Assembly: GCA_017384945.1 (NCBI GenBank)
Contig: JAFNSO010000025.1
Location: 1 to 56,324, forward strand
Direction of reading: 5' to 3'
Source of the DNA: Ruminococcus sp.
GTDB taxonomy: Bacteria; Bacillota; Clostridia; Oscillospirales; Acutalibacteraceae
DNA length: 56,324 bases
Shown here in pieces: positions 1 through 6,865 of this stretch. How positions within the stretch are numbered: the stretch's first letter is position 1; every line of letters starts with the position of its first letter. The notes under the pieces are model-generated. The model searched no databases and was not told the origin of the DNA. It saw nothing but the letters and a program-made list of their open reading frames with translations. The position numbers were made by a program, and so were the translations under genes.

Positions 1-1655
1 ATTCCGCAACCGATACATTTATCTTTATCAATCTCATACTCGAGTAAATCCTTACATACGCCCGCAGGACACTTATGGTCTACAACGTGAGCGATGTACT
101 CGTCCTTGAAGTAACGGAGAGTCGAAAGGACGGGGTTCGGAGCTGTCTGTCCGAGACCGCACAGTGAGTTCGCCTTGATGAAGTAGCAAAGCTCCTCCAT
201 CTCGTCGAGCATCTCGAGAGTACCCTTGCCCTCTGTGATTTTCTCGAGCATTTCGAGAAGTCTCTTTGTACCTACACGGCAGGGAGTACACTTACCGCAG
301 CTCTCGTCAACGGTGAACTCGAGGAAGAACTTCGCGACGTCAACCATACAGTTGTCCTCGTCCATAACGATAAGTCCGCCCGAACCCATCATAGAGCCGA
401 TTTCAAGGAGGTTATCATAGTCAATCTGAACGTCGAGGTGGCTCTCGGGGATACATCCGCCGGAGGGACCGCCTGTCTGAGCAGCCTTGAACTTCTTGCC
501 GTTCGGGATGCCGCCGCCGATTTCATAAACGATTTCGCGCAGCGTTGTGCCCATGGGAACCTCTACGAGACCTGTGTGGTTGATCTTACCGCCGAGAGCG
601 AATACCTTTGTACCCTTGCTCTTCTCGGTACCCATTGAAGCGAACCACTCGGGACCCTTTAAGATGATCTGAGCGATGTTAGCGTAAGTCTCAACGTTGT
701 TGAGGATCGTCGGCTTCTGATAAAGACCCTTTACCGCGGGGAACGGAGGACGGGGACGAGGCTCGCCTCTCTTACCCTCGATGGAGGTCATAAGAGCTGT
801 TTCCTCACCGCATACGAACGCGCCCGCGCCGAGACGGAGCTCCATATCAAAGTCAAAGCCTGTGCCGAAGATATCCTTGCCCAAAAGTCCGTACTCTCTT
901 GCCTGATCAATAGCGATCTGCAAACGCTTTACGGCGATAGGATACTCCGCGCGGACGTATACTCTACCCTTGCTGGCGCCGATAGCGTAGCCCGCGATCG
1001 CCATAGCCTCGATAAGAGAATGGGGGTCGCCCTCAAGAACGGAACGATCCATAAACGCGCCGGGGTCGCCCTCGTCGGCGTTACAGCAAACATATTTCTG
1101 GTCGGCGTCGTTAGCCGCCGCGAATTTCCACTTTAAGCCTGTCGGGAAACCCGCGCCGCCTCTGCCGCGCAGTCCCGAGTCGAGAATAGTCTGGATAACC
1201 TCGTCGGGGGTCATCTCTGTGAGAACCTTTCCGAGAGCGGCGTAGCCGTCCATCGCGATATAATCGTCGATCTTCTCGGGGTCGATAACACCGCAGTTAC
1301 GCAGCGCTACTCTCTTCTGCTTCTCATAGAAAGCAGTCTTGTTGAGGGACTTGATTGTGTCCTCTTCAACCGTCTCCTGATAAAGAAGTCTTGTAACGAT
1401 TCTGCCCTTGAGCAGGTGCTCCTCAACGATTTCGGGGATATCATCAACCTTAACCATTGAATAGAAGCTGCCCTCAGGGTAAACCACCATAATCGGACCC
1501 AGGGCGCAAAGACCGAAGCAGCCCGTTGTGATAACGTTAACTTCTTTTTCGAGACCGTTTTTAACAAGCTCTTCGTTGAGCTTGTCAACGATTTTCAAAC
1601 TGTCTGAGGAGGTACAGCCGGTACCGCCGCAAACAAGCACATTAGAACGATACAT
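1..1655 (-). CDS. hydB: NADH-binding hydrogenase subunit HydB/NuoF-like (3' end outside window)
   Basis: Flavin- and NADH-binding subunit of a cytoplasmic multimeric [FeFe]-hydrogenase, by family the entry point for NADH electrons. The frame is open from ATG 1655 to the window edge (551 codons). Domains in order: an N-terminal thioredoxin-like [2Fe-2S] domain with C9, C14, C46 and C50; the NuoF FMN/NADH region with GRGGAGFPTG near residue 164 and NADEGDPGAF after it; an SLBB region; the ESCGKCTPCRVG [4Fe-4S] motif; and the start of a C-terminal ferredoxin domain (DKDKCIGCG) at the edge. It is the last gene visible of an operon starting at 3092. The catalytic HydA subunit would be expected just beyond position 1 but is not seen. 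A bifurcating role is inferred from this subunit set and cannot be proven here. Confidence 0.95.
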   Translation of the reverse strand, partial: MYRSNVLVCGGTGCTSSDSLKIVDKLNEELVKNGLEKEVNVITTGCFGLCALGPIMVVYPEGSFYSMVKVDDIPEIVEEHLLKGRIVTRLLYQETVEEDTIKSLNKTAFYEKQKRVALRNCGVIDPEKIDDYIAMDGYAALGKVLTEMTPDEVIQTILDSGLRGRGGAGFPTGLKWKFAAANDADQKYVCCNADEGDPGAFMDRSVLEGDPHSLIEAMAIAGYAIGASKGRVYVRAEYPIAVKRLQIAIDQAREYGLLGKDIFGTGFDFDMELRLGAGAFVCGEETALMTSIEGKRGEPRPRPPFPAVKGLYQKPTILNNVETYANIAQIILKGPEWFASMGTEKSKGTKVFALGGKINHTGLVEVPMGTTLREIVYEIGGGIPNGKKFKAAQTGGPSGGCIPESHLDVQIDYDNLLEIGSMMGSGGLIVMDEDNCMVDVAKFFLEFTVDESCGKCTPCRVGTKRLLEMLEKITEGKGTLEMLDEMEELCYFIKANSLCGLGQTAPNPVLSTLRYFKDEYIAHVVDHKCPAGVCKDLLEYEIDKDKCIGCG

Positions 1656-1669
1656 TATTGTCCTCCTTT

Positions 1670-2041
1670 TTAGTCAGCGGCGCCGATTGTATACTCGGTA
1701 ACCACGTTTCTGTTTACAAGATGGTCATTTACAACCTTGACAGCCTTTTCGGGAGTCATCTTGACGTAAGTAACCTTTTCCTCACCGGGGATTTCGATTT
1801 CAACAACAGGCTCGAACTGACAGATACCGATACAGCCTGTCTGAGTTACAACGATATCATCGGTAAGACCGCGCTTGGCGATTTCCTCTGTGAAAGCGTT
1901 GAGCACAGGTCTGGCTCCGGCGGCGATTCCGCAGGTAGCCATACCGACAAGAACCTTCGCGGCGTTGGGATTCTCTTTTCTGAGGTTGATTCCCGCCTTG
2001 GCTCTGTCTCTGATTGCCTGTAATTCAGCTAAAGATTTCAT
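1670..2041 (-). CDS. Small [2Fe-2S] thioredoxin-like ferredoxin (HndB-type)
   Basis: A 123-residue protein of the [2Fe-2S] ferredoxin-like type found between NuoE- and NuoF-like genes in clostridial NAD(P)-linked hydrogenase operons, where it probably relays electrons. Three candidate ligand cysteines are visible: C37 in MATCGIAAGA, then C70 and C74 in TGCIGIC. The classical four-cysteine set seen in the neighbouring NuoE-like protein is incomplete here, so the fourth ligand is unclear or the cluster may be absent. It lies 14 bp upstream of hydB in the same operon. Start ATG 2041 follows a GGAGGTG ribosome binding site. Confidence 0.85.
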   Translation of the reverse strand: MKSLAELQAIRDRAKAGINLRKENPNAAKVLVGMATCGIAAGARPVLNAFTEEIAKRGLTDDIVVTQTGCIGICQFEPVVEIEIPGEEKVTYVKMTPEKAVKVVNDHLVNRNVVTEYTIGAAD

Positions 2042-2043
2042 AA

Positions 2044-2595
2044 TTAGTTTGCACCTCCGTATATTATTTGAGTTTGTTCAATTAAGTATTGGTGAATCCA
2101 GTCGAGGACATCGGGTGTATCAAGACTGACGTCGCCGAGCACCTCTCTTAATTCTCTTGTGTCGAGAGTGAAGGATGCGGTATCGGTCGAGTGAGTAAAG
2201 ACGAAGTCGATGTCGGGATTGCACCGAATCAGGATTTCCACGGTCGAGTTGATGTCCCCGAGAGGGGTCATATCGACGTGGCTTTTAACGTACGAGGCCT
2301 TGGTGGTTGTGCCTACTCCCACAGAGGACTCAATGGAGAACGAGCCTCCCGTCTGCTCCGCGGAGAGCTTGAACAGCGGCACACCGAGTCCGACCTTGCG
2401 GGTGGTTCTCGTTGTGAAGAACGGGTCGATCACCTGACTGACCTGCTCCTGCGTCATACCGCAGCCGTCGTCGCTGATTGTAATTGAAAGGGAGTCGTCC
2501 CTGTCGCTTTCAGTCACGGTTATGTACACGAGCTTCGCCTCGGCGCGCACCGAGTTCTGAGCCACGTCCATAACATTAAGCGATAGCTCCCTCAT
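2044..2595 (-). CDS. GHKL-type ATP-binding protein in hydrogenase operon
   Basis: A 183-residue protein with a histidine-kinase-like ATPase fold but no phospho-acceptor domain. The N box is seen near residues 8-16 (NVMDVAQNSVRA), the G1 box as SDDGCGM, a PFFTTR motif, and a GLGVPLFK G2-like motif. The C-terminal third is not recognised. Such single-domain ATPases occur inside hydrogenase operons of Clostridia; the role is unknown, possibly regulatory like anti-sigma factors. Its ATG shares the A of the preceding TAA stop (TAATG), indicating translational coupling to the NuoE-like gene, and it ends 2 bp before the next start. Confidence 0.8.
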   Translation of the reverse strand: MRELSLNVMDVAQNSVRAEAKLVYITVTESDRDDSLSITISDDGCGMTQEQVSQVIDPFFTTRTTRKVGLGVPLFKLSAEQTGGSFSIESSVGVGTTTKASYVKSHVDMTPLGDINSTVEILIRCNPDIDFVFTHSTDTASFTLDTRELREVLGDVSLDTPDVLDWIHQYLIEQTQIIYGGAN

Positions 2596-3092
2596 TATCC
2601 GTTATACTTGTCGATGATGCCCTGAACGTCGTCAACTGTCAGACGGCCGTAAACGTCGTCGTTTACAGTGAGAACGGGAGCAAGTCCGCAGGCGCCGATG
2701 CAGCGGCAGGCAGTGAGCGAGAACTTGCCGTCGGGAGTACACTCCTCAGCGCCGATTCCGAGAATCTCGGAAAGCTTGTTGAGGATATCACCCGAGCCCT
2801 TAACGTAGCAGGCTGTACCGAGACATACGGAAATGTGATACTTACCCTTCGGCGAAAGAGCAAACTGTGAGTAGAATGTTGATACTCCGTAAACCTCCTC
2901 GAGCGGAACATTGAGTCCGTCCGCAACCATCTTCTGAACCTCAATCGGAAGGTAGCCGTAGATGTCCTGCGCCTCCTGAAGAACAGGCATTACCGCGCCG
3001 GGGTCGTCAGCGTGCTTCGCTATGGATTCTTTGAGCTTTGCTTCCTGCTCAGGAGTTCCCGAAAAAGGAATACTGCTGATTTTCTTTTTCAT
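2595..3092 (-). CDS. NuoE-like [2Fe-2S] subunit of NAD-linked hydrogenase
   Basis: A 165-residue NuoE/HydC-type thioredoxin-like [2Fe-2S] subunit. The N-terminal helical bundle (residues about 15-70) includes the family-typical QDIYGYLP and GVSTFYSQF stretches. The ligand cysteines are CLGTAC near residues 90-95 and the pair in CRCIGACGLAP near 131-135. By family it passes electrons between the flavin site of the HydB/NuoF subunit and the rest of the complex. It is the first gene of the operon: a promoter lies about 95 bp upstream and a run AAGGAGG precedes ATG 3092. Confidence 0.93.
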   Translation of the reverse strand: MKKKISSIPFSGTPEQEAKLKESIAKHADDPGAVMPVLQEAQDIYGYLPIEVQKMVADGLNVPLEEVYGVSTFYSQFALSPKGKYHISVCLGTACYVKGSGDILNKLSEILGIGAEECTPDGKFSLTACRCIGACGLAPVLTVNDDVYGRLTVDDVQGIIDKYNG

Positions 3093-3183
3093 GTTTTTCC
3101 TCCTTGAATAAAATTATGTACTCAATCGCGATACGTCCCACGATTAAAAGAATACTAAAAAACATATTCGTACATTTATAGTT

Positions 3184-3212
3184 ATTTTAACATAAAGGTG
3201 AAAAGATGTCTA
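3184..3212 (-). promoter_or_regulatory. Promoter of the hydrogenase operon
   Basis: On the minus strand a -35 TAGACA (3212-3207) and an extended -10 TG-T-TAAAAT (hexamer 3189-3184) are separated by 17 bp. Transcription would start near 3177, leaving a leader of about 85 nt before the NuoE-like gene. A second TGTTAAAAT at 3254-3249 has no good -35 and is weaker. The 3093-3350 interval holds only these signals and the operator-like sites listed next. Confidence 0.7.
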
Positions 3213-3283
3213 TATACTTTTTGAGTTTTTTGGAGGTTTTTCGTTACTATTTTAACAATTTTTTCAAAAAAATCACACGAGCA

Positions 3284-3304
3284 TTAGGTTAGTTTTGCCT
3301 AACT
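3284..3304. promoter_or_regulatory. DtxR-type iron box upstream of hydrogenase operon
   Basis: Contains GTTAG-N6-CTAAC (3288-3303) extended to TTAGG...CCTAA over 19 bp (3284-3302), close to the classical DtxR/IdeR palindrome. It shares its half-site and spacing with sites at the feo promoter (19147-19162) and the ABC transporter (15389-15404). It lies about 70 bp upstream of the better -35 and just upstream of the weaker second -10, so the mode of action, if any, is uncertain. Confidence 0.6.
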
Positions 3305-3309
3305 CTTGG

Positions 3310-3325
3310 GTTAGTGTTGTATAAC
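3310..3325. promoter_or_regulatory. Second, weaker DtxR-type half-matched box
   Basis: GTTAG-N6-ATAAC, one mismatch from the GTTAG-N6-CTAAC pattern, 6 bp from the stronger box. Tandem boxes are also present at the feo promoter, which makes a chance match less likely, but alone it would be weak evidence. Confidence 0.4.
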
Positions 3326-3350
3326 TTGCACAAACGGAGATTTCGGAAAA

Positions 3351-3375
3351 GAAAAACAGAGGCTTTCGCCTCTGC
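3351..3375 (-). terminator. Rho-independent terminator of the sensory-hydrogenase operon
   Basis: On the minus strand CAGAGGC-GAAA-GCCTCTG (3374-3357) is followed by TTTTTC. It abuts the stop codon of the PHP gene and separates that operon from the hydrogenase operon. Confidence 0.85.
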
Positions 3376-4085
3376 TAGCTGTCGAGATATTCAATCACCC
3401 TTTGAGCGGAAAGCTCGCAAAGCTCCATCACATTTTCGGGCTCGCGCATATTCTCAAGGTAATGCGCGTCGGAGTCGGTGATTATTTTCATACCGTTCAG
3501 AATGGGGTGAGCTTTTCTAAGCTCCTCTTCCCTGCTTTTGTCGGAAAGCTCAGCCGCGGTGAAGCCGCACGACGGATCGATCTCGCCGAGAACGGAAAGA
3601 ATCGAAAGACTGTCGCGGTCGATATGCGCGGGAAGGCACACTCCGCCGAAATCGCGCACAAGGCTGTGAGCGCTCATTACACTGATGTCGGTCGCGGGAA
3701 GCAGAAGGTGCTCGACTTCCCCCGTTTCCTCGTCGTTTTCGTTCATAATGACCTGTCTGCCGTAGATCTCGGGCTTGTTTTTGATTTTGATTCGGTGATT
3801 ATCCACGTACTCGTTCCATTTAAGAGCCTTTTCCAAATCGGGAAACAGGCACACAACGTGGATATCCTCGCTGGTGGTGAGCTCCATACCCGCCAAAACC
3901 AAAAGCCCGACCTCCTCGCCGACCTTCATCGCCGCCTCACAGTTGAGAGAGGAATTATGGTCGGTAAGCGCGATTATGTCAAAGCCCAGAAGCTTTGCCA
4001 TATTCACAATATTGTTCGGGGTCATATCCATATCTCCGCACGGAGACAGGCAGGAGTGCAAATGCAGGTCGTAAAAATACTTCAT
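3375..4085 (-). CDS. PHP-domain metal-dependent phosphoesterase
   Basis: A 236-residue protein of the PHP phosphoesterase family. The first metal-binding motif is DLHLHS at residues 6-11, followed by ALTDHNS near 40-46; further histidine and aspartate motifs occur as LPAHIDRDS and ITDSDAHY near the C-terminus. The family hydrolyses phosphate esters with two or three metal ions; the substrate is not known here. It is the last gene of the 6495-3375 operon with DRTGG proteins, an RsbW-like ATPase and a hydrogenase-like iron-sulfur protein, which suggests a signalling role. It begins 7 bp after the DRTGG gene upstream of it. Confidence 0.88.
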   Translation of the reverse strand: MKYFYDLHLHSCLSPCGDMDMTPNNIVNMAKLLGFDIIALTDHNSSLNCEAAMKVGEEVGLLVLAGMELTTSEDIHVVCLFPDLEKALKWNEYVDNHRIKIKNKPEIYGRQVIMNENDEETGEVEHLLLPATDISVMSAHSLVRDFGGVCLPAHIDRDSLSILSVLGEIDPSCGFTAAELSDKSREEELRKAHPILNGMKIITDSDAHYLENMREPENVMELCELSAQRVIEYLDS

Positions 4086-4092
4086 ATCAGCC

Positions 4093-4419
4093 TTAAATTA
4101 GCTCGTTTATCTTGATCGCGAGCTCAAAGCTGTTGTCGTCCGTCTGCAAAATGGTTACATCGTGAAGCTCGGCCTTTTGTCTTGCTTCCTCGTCAAGTGC
4201 GGCGTGCTCTACAAGGACGATACAGCTCACGTCGGCCAGTGTCGCGACAGCGATCGAGTTGATATTGCCCATAACGGTGAGCCACGCCGAGTCCTCGGGC
4301 GCTCTGCCCATTACCCAGCTGAGCAAGTCGCCGATGTAGCAGTCGATAACCTCACGGTCGAGGTCTCCTTCGGTCAGTATTGTGAGTTTAAGCCTTTCGG
4401 CAAGTTCCTTTACGGTCAT
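4093..4419 (-). CDS. DRTGG-domain protein (second copy)
   Basis: A 108-residue single-domain protein resembling the DRTGG fold found as a regulatory module in phosphotransacetylases and CBS/DHH pyrophosphatases. It begins MTVKELAERLKLTILTEGD and carries the DREVIDCYIGDLLSWVMG stretch. It is related to the first gene of the operon (6139-6495), with the same order of an N-terminal helix, the G-D-L-D motif and a short alpha/beta region. It probably binds a small ligand or partner protein; no catalytic residues are visible. It lies between the hydrogenase-like gene and the PHP gene. Confidence 0.8.
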   Translation of the reverse strand: MTVKELAERLKLTILTEGDLDREVIDCYIGDLLSWVMGRAPEDSAWLTVMGNINSIAVATLADVSCIVLVEHAALDEEARQKAELHDVTILQTDDNSFELAIKINELI

Positions 4420-4431
4420 GGTAAAATCCTC

Positions 4432-5706
4432 TTAAATAGTGTTTTTAAGCTGGTCGTATACGCTCTGTATCTTTTCCTTGAGCTTGAAGATACAGTCTGT
4501 CTCCTTTGCCCTGCCCTTTACGATATCCTCCGCCATAGCGCGGCAGGTGGGCGCTCCGCAGGAGCCGCAGTCGAGCCGCGGAAGTCCGCTGTAGATCTCC
4601 TCTATGCTCGACATCATCTCGAACGCCTTGTTTATATCCTTGTCAAGACGGAAGATGTCCGCGTCGTACTCGAGCTCCTTCTCCCACTTCATACGATTAA
4701 TGTCGCCCTCCTTTAGGTGATTGAGGGAAACGGGCAAATACTTCCTGAGATTCTGAATCCGAGCCTGAGCGACGTAGGCGTTTTCGACGGTGAGAACACC
4801 GCCGACGCAGCCGCCCGAGCAGGCGTTGAGCTCAACAAAATCGACGTCGCGGATGTGATCGTCCTCGAGCTCCTCAAGAACGTGGATGACGTTTTCGATT
4901 CCGTCGGCGGCGAGATATTTTTCGCCGAGCATTGCGGCGCTCTCGCCTCCCGAGTTAGCCCAGCCAATTCCGATAAGTCCCGACTGCGCTATCGGCTCGA
5001 CCTCGGTCAAGTGATCCATAGCCTGAGTAAGCTCGGGGTAAATCTGCGATATCGCGATCGCACCGTCGCAGGCTGATTTTTTGATGCTGTTCGGCGAGTG
5101 GATCTCCGTGACCTTGGCGGCGCATGGGGTTATAAAGAACACGCCGATGTCCTCGCTTTTGAGTCCCGTTTGCTCCACAGCCTCTCTGCGGGCGATTCTC
5201 GCCGCTACCTCAATCGGCGCGAGAAGGGGCATTACGTTGTCGCAAAGCTCGGGAAAACGGATTTTAATAAGCCTTACAACAGCGGGACACGCGGAGCTGA
5301 TGATCGGTTTTTTGAGCTTATTCTCCTTTATAAGCTTTCGGGTGGCCTCACTCACGAGCTCCGCGGCGCGGCTGACCTCAAAGATTCTGTCAAAGCCGAG
5401 CTTTTTTAGTCCTGTCAGTACGATATCGATGTTGTCGAGCCTGTTGAACTGACCGAACAGCGCGGGTGCGGGAATGGCAACCTTGAGCTTGAAATTATTA
5501 ATATCTGAAAGCGGTGAGCTGGACGCCTTTTTGGCGTGATGAGGACAAATGCGAATGCACTCTCCGCAGTCGATACACCTCTCTGGCAGGATATTCGCCT
5601 TGCCGTCGTGGACTCGTATCGCCTCCGTAGGACAGCGCTTTAAGCAGTTTGTACAGCCGCAGCACTTGTCAATATCCATCTCAACCGAATGGAAATACGT
5701 ATTCAT
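4432..5706 (-). CDS. [FeFe]-hydrogenase-like iron-sulfur protein, putative sensory type
   Basis: A 424-residue protein. Residues 15-54 form a two-cluster ferredoxin domain (CCGCTNCLKRC, CIDCGECIRIC). Residues about 75-330 match the H-cluster domain: SSACP (C140), TPCAAK (C195) and NACSGGC (C296, C300) supply the four cysteines that hold the H-cluster. The cysteine that relays protons in catalytic enzymes, first Cys of the canonical TSCCP, is alanine here (A139). The C-terminus has a further CGSCGAPTC...C [4Fe-4S] motif (C380, C383, C388, C405). The pattern resembles sensory hydrogenases rather than H2-producing ones. Its neighbours, an RsbW-like ATPase, DRTGG proteins and a PHP enzyme, support a hydrogen- or redox-sensing role; this is inference. 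Confidence 0.85.
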   Translation of the reverse strand: MNTYFHSVEMDIDKCCGCTNCLKRCPTEAIRVHDGKANILPERCIDCGECIRICPHHAKKASSSPLSDINNFKLKVAIPAPALFGQFNRLDNIDIVLTGLKKLGFDRIFEVSRAAELVSEATRKLIKENKLKKPIISSACPAVVRLIKIRFPELCDNVMPLLAPIEVAARIARREAVEQTGLKSEDIGVFFITPCAAKVTEIHSPNSIKKSACDGAIAISQIYPELTQAMDHLTEVEPIAQSGLIGIGWANSGGESAAMLGEKYLAADGIENVIHVLEELEDDHIRDVDFVELNACSGGCVGGVLTVENAYVAQARIQNLRKYLPVSLNHLKEGDINRMKWEKELEYDADIFRLDKDINKAFEMMSSIEEIYSGLPRLDCGSCGAPTCRAMAEDIVKGRAKETDCIFKLKEKIQSVYDQLKNTI

Positions 5707-5716
5707 AAAAAAGTTC

Positions 5717-6142
5717 CTACTTTACATTTACGGTTAAATAAAGATTGGTACCGACGCCGATTGTCGTCTCAATTCTCATTTCGTCGGTATATTTTTTAAT
5801 ATTCGGCAGACCCATACCAGCTCCGAAGCCGAGCGAGCGAACGTTATCGGGCGCGGTCGAATAGCCCTCCTGCATAGCCTTTTCCACATCGGGGATTCCG
5901 GGACCCTTGTCGGAGAGCAGAACCTCTACCCTGTCGGGGTAAATATCAACGTCGCAAAAACCGCCGTCGGCGTGGATAACCATGTTGATTTCAGCCTCAT
6001 ACATGGCAATCGCTACCCTGCGTATCGCGTCGGTGTTGTAGCCGAGGGATTTGAGGCGCTTTTTAACTGACCCGCTCGCCTCACCCGCGCGGGTGAAGTC
6101 GTCAGAGGGCACCTCGTAATGAAGATGCAAAGCGTTACTCAT
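5717..6142 (-). CDS. RsbW/anti-sigma-type ATP-binding protein
   Basis: A 141-residue GHKL ATPase of the anti-sigma regulatory factor (RsbT/RsbW) type. It has the N box EAEINMVIHA near residues 49-58, the G1 box SDKGPGIPD near 92-100 and the G2 box GFGAGMGLPNIKKY near 121-134. Family members phosphorylate an antagonist protein or sequester a sigma factor; no such partner is seen in the window. It overlaps the upstream DRTGG gene by 4 bp (ATGA) and is followed after 10 bp by the hydrogenase-like gene, so translation is probably coupled. Confidence 0.87.
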   Translation of the reverse strand: MSNALHLHYEVPSDDFTRAGEASGSVKKRLKSLGYNTDAIRRVAIAMYEAEINMVIHADGGFCDVDIYPDRVEVLLSDKGPGIPDVEKAMQEGYSTAPDNVRSLGFGAGMGLPNIKKYTDEMRIETTIGVGTNLYLTVNVK

Positions 6143-6495
6143 ACGGCAGTTCCTCCCGAAAGTCCGTTAGCGTAAAGCTTTCCGCAGGCGGTAAACATTC
6201 TGAATCGGGTTTTGATAAGAGTGATACCGCGGCTTCTGGCGAGGTTAATGATCGAGTCGTCGGGATCCTTGCCGCGTACAAAGACGATGCACGCCATATC
6301 CATCATCTCGGCTGTGCGAACAACCTGAGGATTGACAAGACCCGTAAGGAGCACGCTCTGGTCCTTAACAAACGCGAGCACGTCGCTCATCATATCGGAT
6401 CCGCAGGCGGTTTTGATTACGTGGTCGAGGTCGCCTTCGCAGATAATCTCGCCTTCGAGAATGTCTATTATATCCTTTACTACCATATTTATCAT
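6139..6495 (-). CDS. DRTGG-domain protein (first gene of sensory cluster)
   Basis: A 118-residue single-domain DRTGG-like protein starting MINMVVKDIIDILEGE, with ICEGDLDHVIKTACGSDMMSDVL as the core motif. It opens the operon that also encodes an RsbW-like ATPase, a hydrogenase-like protein, a second DRTGG protein and a PHP phosphoesterase. Function is unknown; ligand binding is suggested by the family. ATG 6495 follows AAAGGATG; a possible second start two codons later (ATG 6486) is less well spaced. Confidence 0.8.
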   Translation of the reverse strand: MINMVVKDIIDILEGEIICEGDLDHVIKTACGSDMMSDVLAFVKDQSVLLTGLVNPQVVRTAEMMDMACIVFVRGKDPDDSIINLARSRGITLIKTRFRMFTACGKLYANGLSGGTAV

Positions 6496-6518
6496 CCTTT
6501 CGACGCTTATTTCAGTTA

Positions 6519-6547
6519 ATTATATCATATAAAAACACTAAACACAA
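6519..6547 (-). promoter_or_regulatory. Promoter of the sensory-hydrogenase operon
   Basis: On the minus strand a perfect -10 TATAAT (6524-6519) has a moderate -35 TTGTGT (6547-6542) with a 17 bp spacer. It lies 24 bp upstream of ATG 6495. Confidence 0.55.
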
Positions 6548-6630
6548 TAGAAACATTTTATACATTCAGCAAAAAGTTTTTACGTAAAATGTCGAAACAA
6601 ATCGAATAACAATATTTTTCAAAAAAGTTC

Positions 6631-6659
6631 TTGACAAACAAGGAACATGGTGCTATAAT
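6631..6659 (+). promoter_or_regulatory. Consensus promoter of tRNA-Leu
   Basis: TTGACA (6631-6636), 17 bp, TATAAT (6654-6659): a perfect sigma-A type promoter. The predicted start near 6666 lies about 26 bp before the mature tRNA. Confidence 0.9.
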
Positions 6660-6691
6660 GTAAAAGCTGTGTTAAACAGAGAACAAAAAAC

Positions 6692-6775
6692 GCGAGCGTG
6701 CTGGAATAGGCAGACAGGCACGTTTGAGGGGCGTGTGTCTTTGACGTACGGGTTCAAGTCCCGTCGCTCGCACCA
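6692..6775 (+). tRNA. tRNA-Leu (anticodon GAG)
   Basis: An 84-nt class II tRNA. Acceptor arms GCGAGCG (6692-6698) and CGCTCGC (6765-6771) pair fully; the anticodon stem CACGT/GCGTG encloses loop TTGAGGG, giving anticodon GAG. There is a long variable arm, the T-arm ACGGG-TTCAAGT-CCCGT, and an encoded CCA. The last 23 bases are the left end of an integrated element, which regenerates an intact tRNA. Confidence 0.95.
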
Positions 6776-6776
6776 A
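6753..6776 (+). repeat. attL core (tRNA-Leu 3' end)
   Basis: A 24-bp stretch covering the T-loop to the CCA end of tRNA-Leu plus one A is repeated exactly at 11581-11604. The two copies bracket the integrase-bearing AT-rich segment, the usual outcome of integration into a tRNA 3' end. Confidence 0.9.
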
Positions 6777-6785
6777 CTCTTGACT

Positions 6786-6828
6786 CCGAAAGTTACGATT
6801 AAATGTAGCTTTCGGGGTTCTTTTTTTG
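6786..6828 (+). terminator. Terminator downstream of tRNA-Leu, supplied by the element
   Basis: CCGAAAGTTAC (6786-6796) pairs with GTAGCTTTCGG (6805-6815), 11 bp with one T-G wobble and an 8-nt loop, followed by GGTTC and seven Ts. It lies inside the element, replacing the original terminator now found beyond attR. Confidence 0.8.
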
Positions 6829-6840
6829 TGCCTGTCTGTT

Positions 6841-6863
6841 TTTTGCCGTTCAATTTTGCCGTT
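6841..6863 (+). repeat. Left pair of TTTTGCCGTT repeats (candidate integrase arm sites)
   Basis: TTTTGCCGTT occurs at 6841-6850 and 6854-6863, between attL and the integrase stop codon. The same pair recurs near the right end at 11454-11474 in the same orientation. Arm-type sites of tyrosine integrases are typically short direct repeats placed like this; the assignment is inference. Confidence 0.55.
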
Positions 6864-6865
6864 TT

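Noticed and set aside
1307-2129. Open frames in other frames over hydB and the [2Fe-2S] gene
   Set aside because: They are shadows of well-recognised iron-sulfur proteins.
3249-3277. Second hydrogenase promoter at TGTTAAAAT 3254-3249
   Set aside because: The extended -10 is good but no acceptable -35 lies 16-19 bp upstream, so it is mentioned but not annotated as a promoter.
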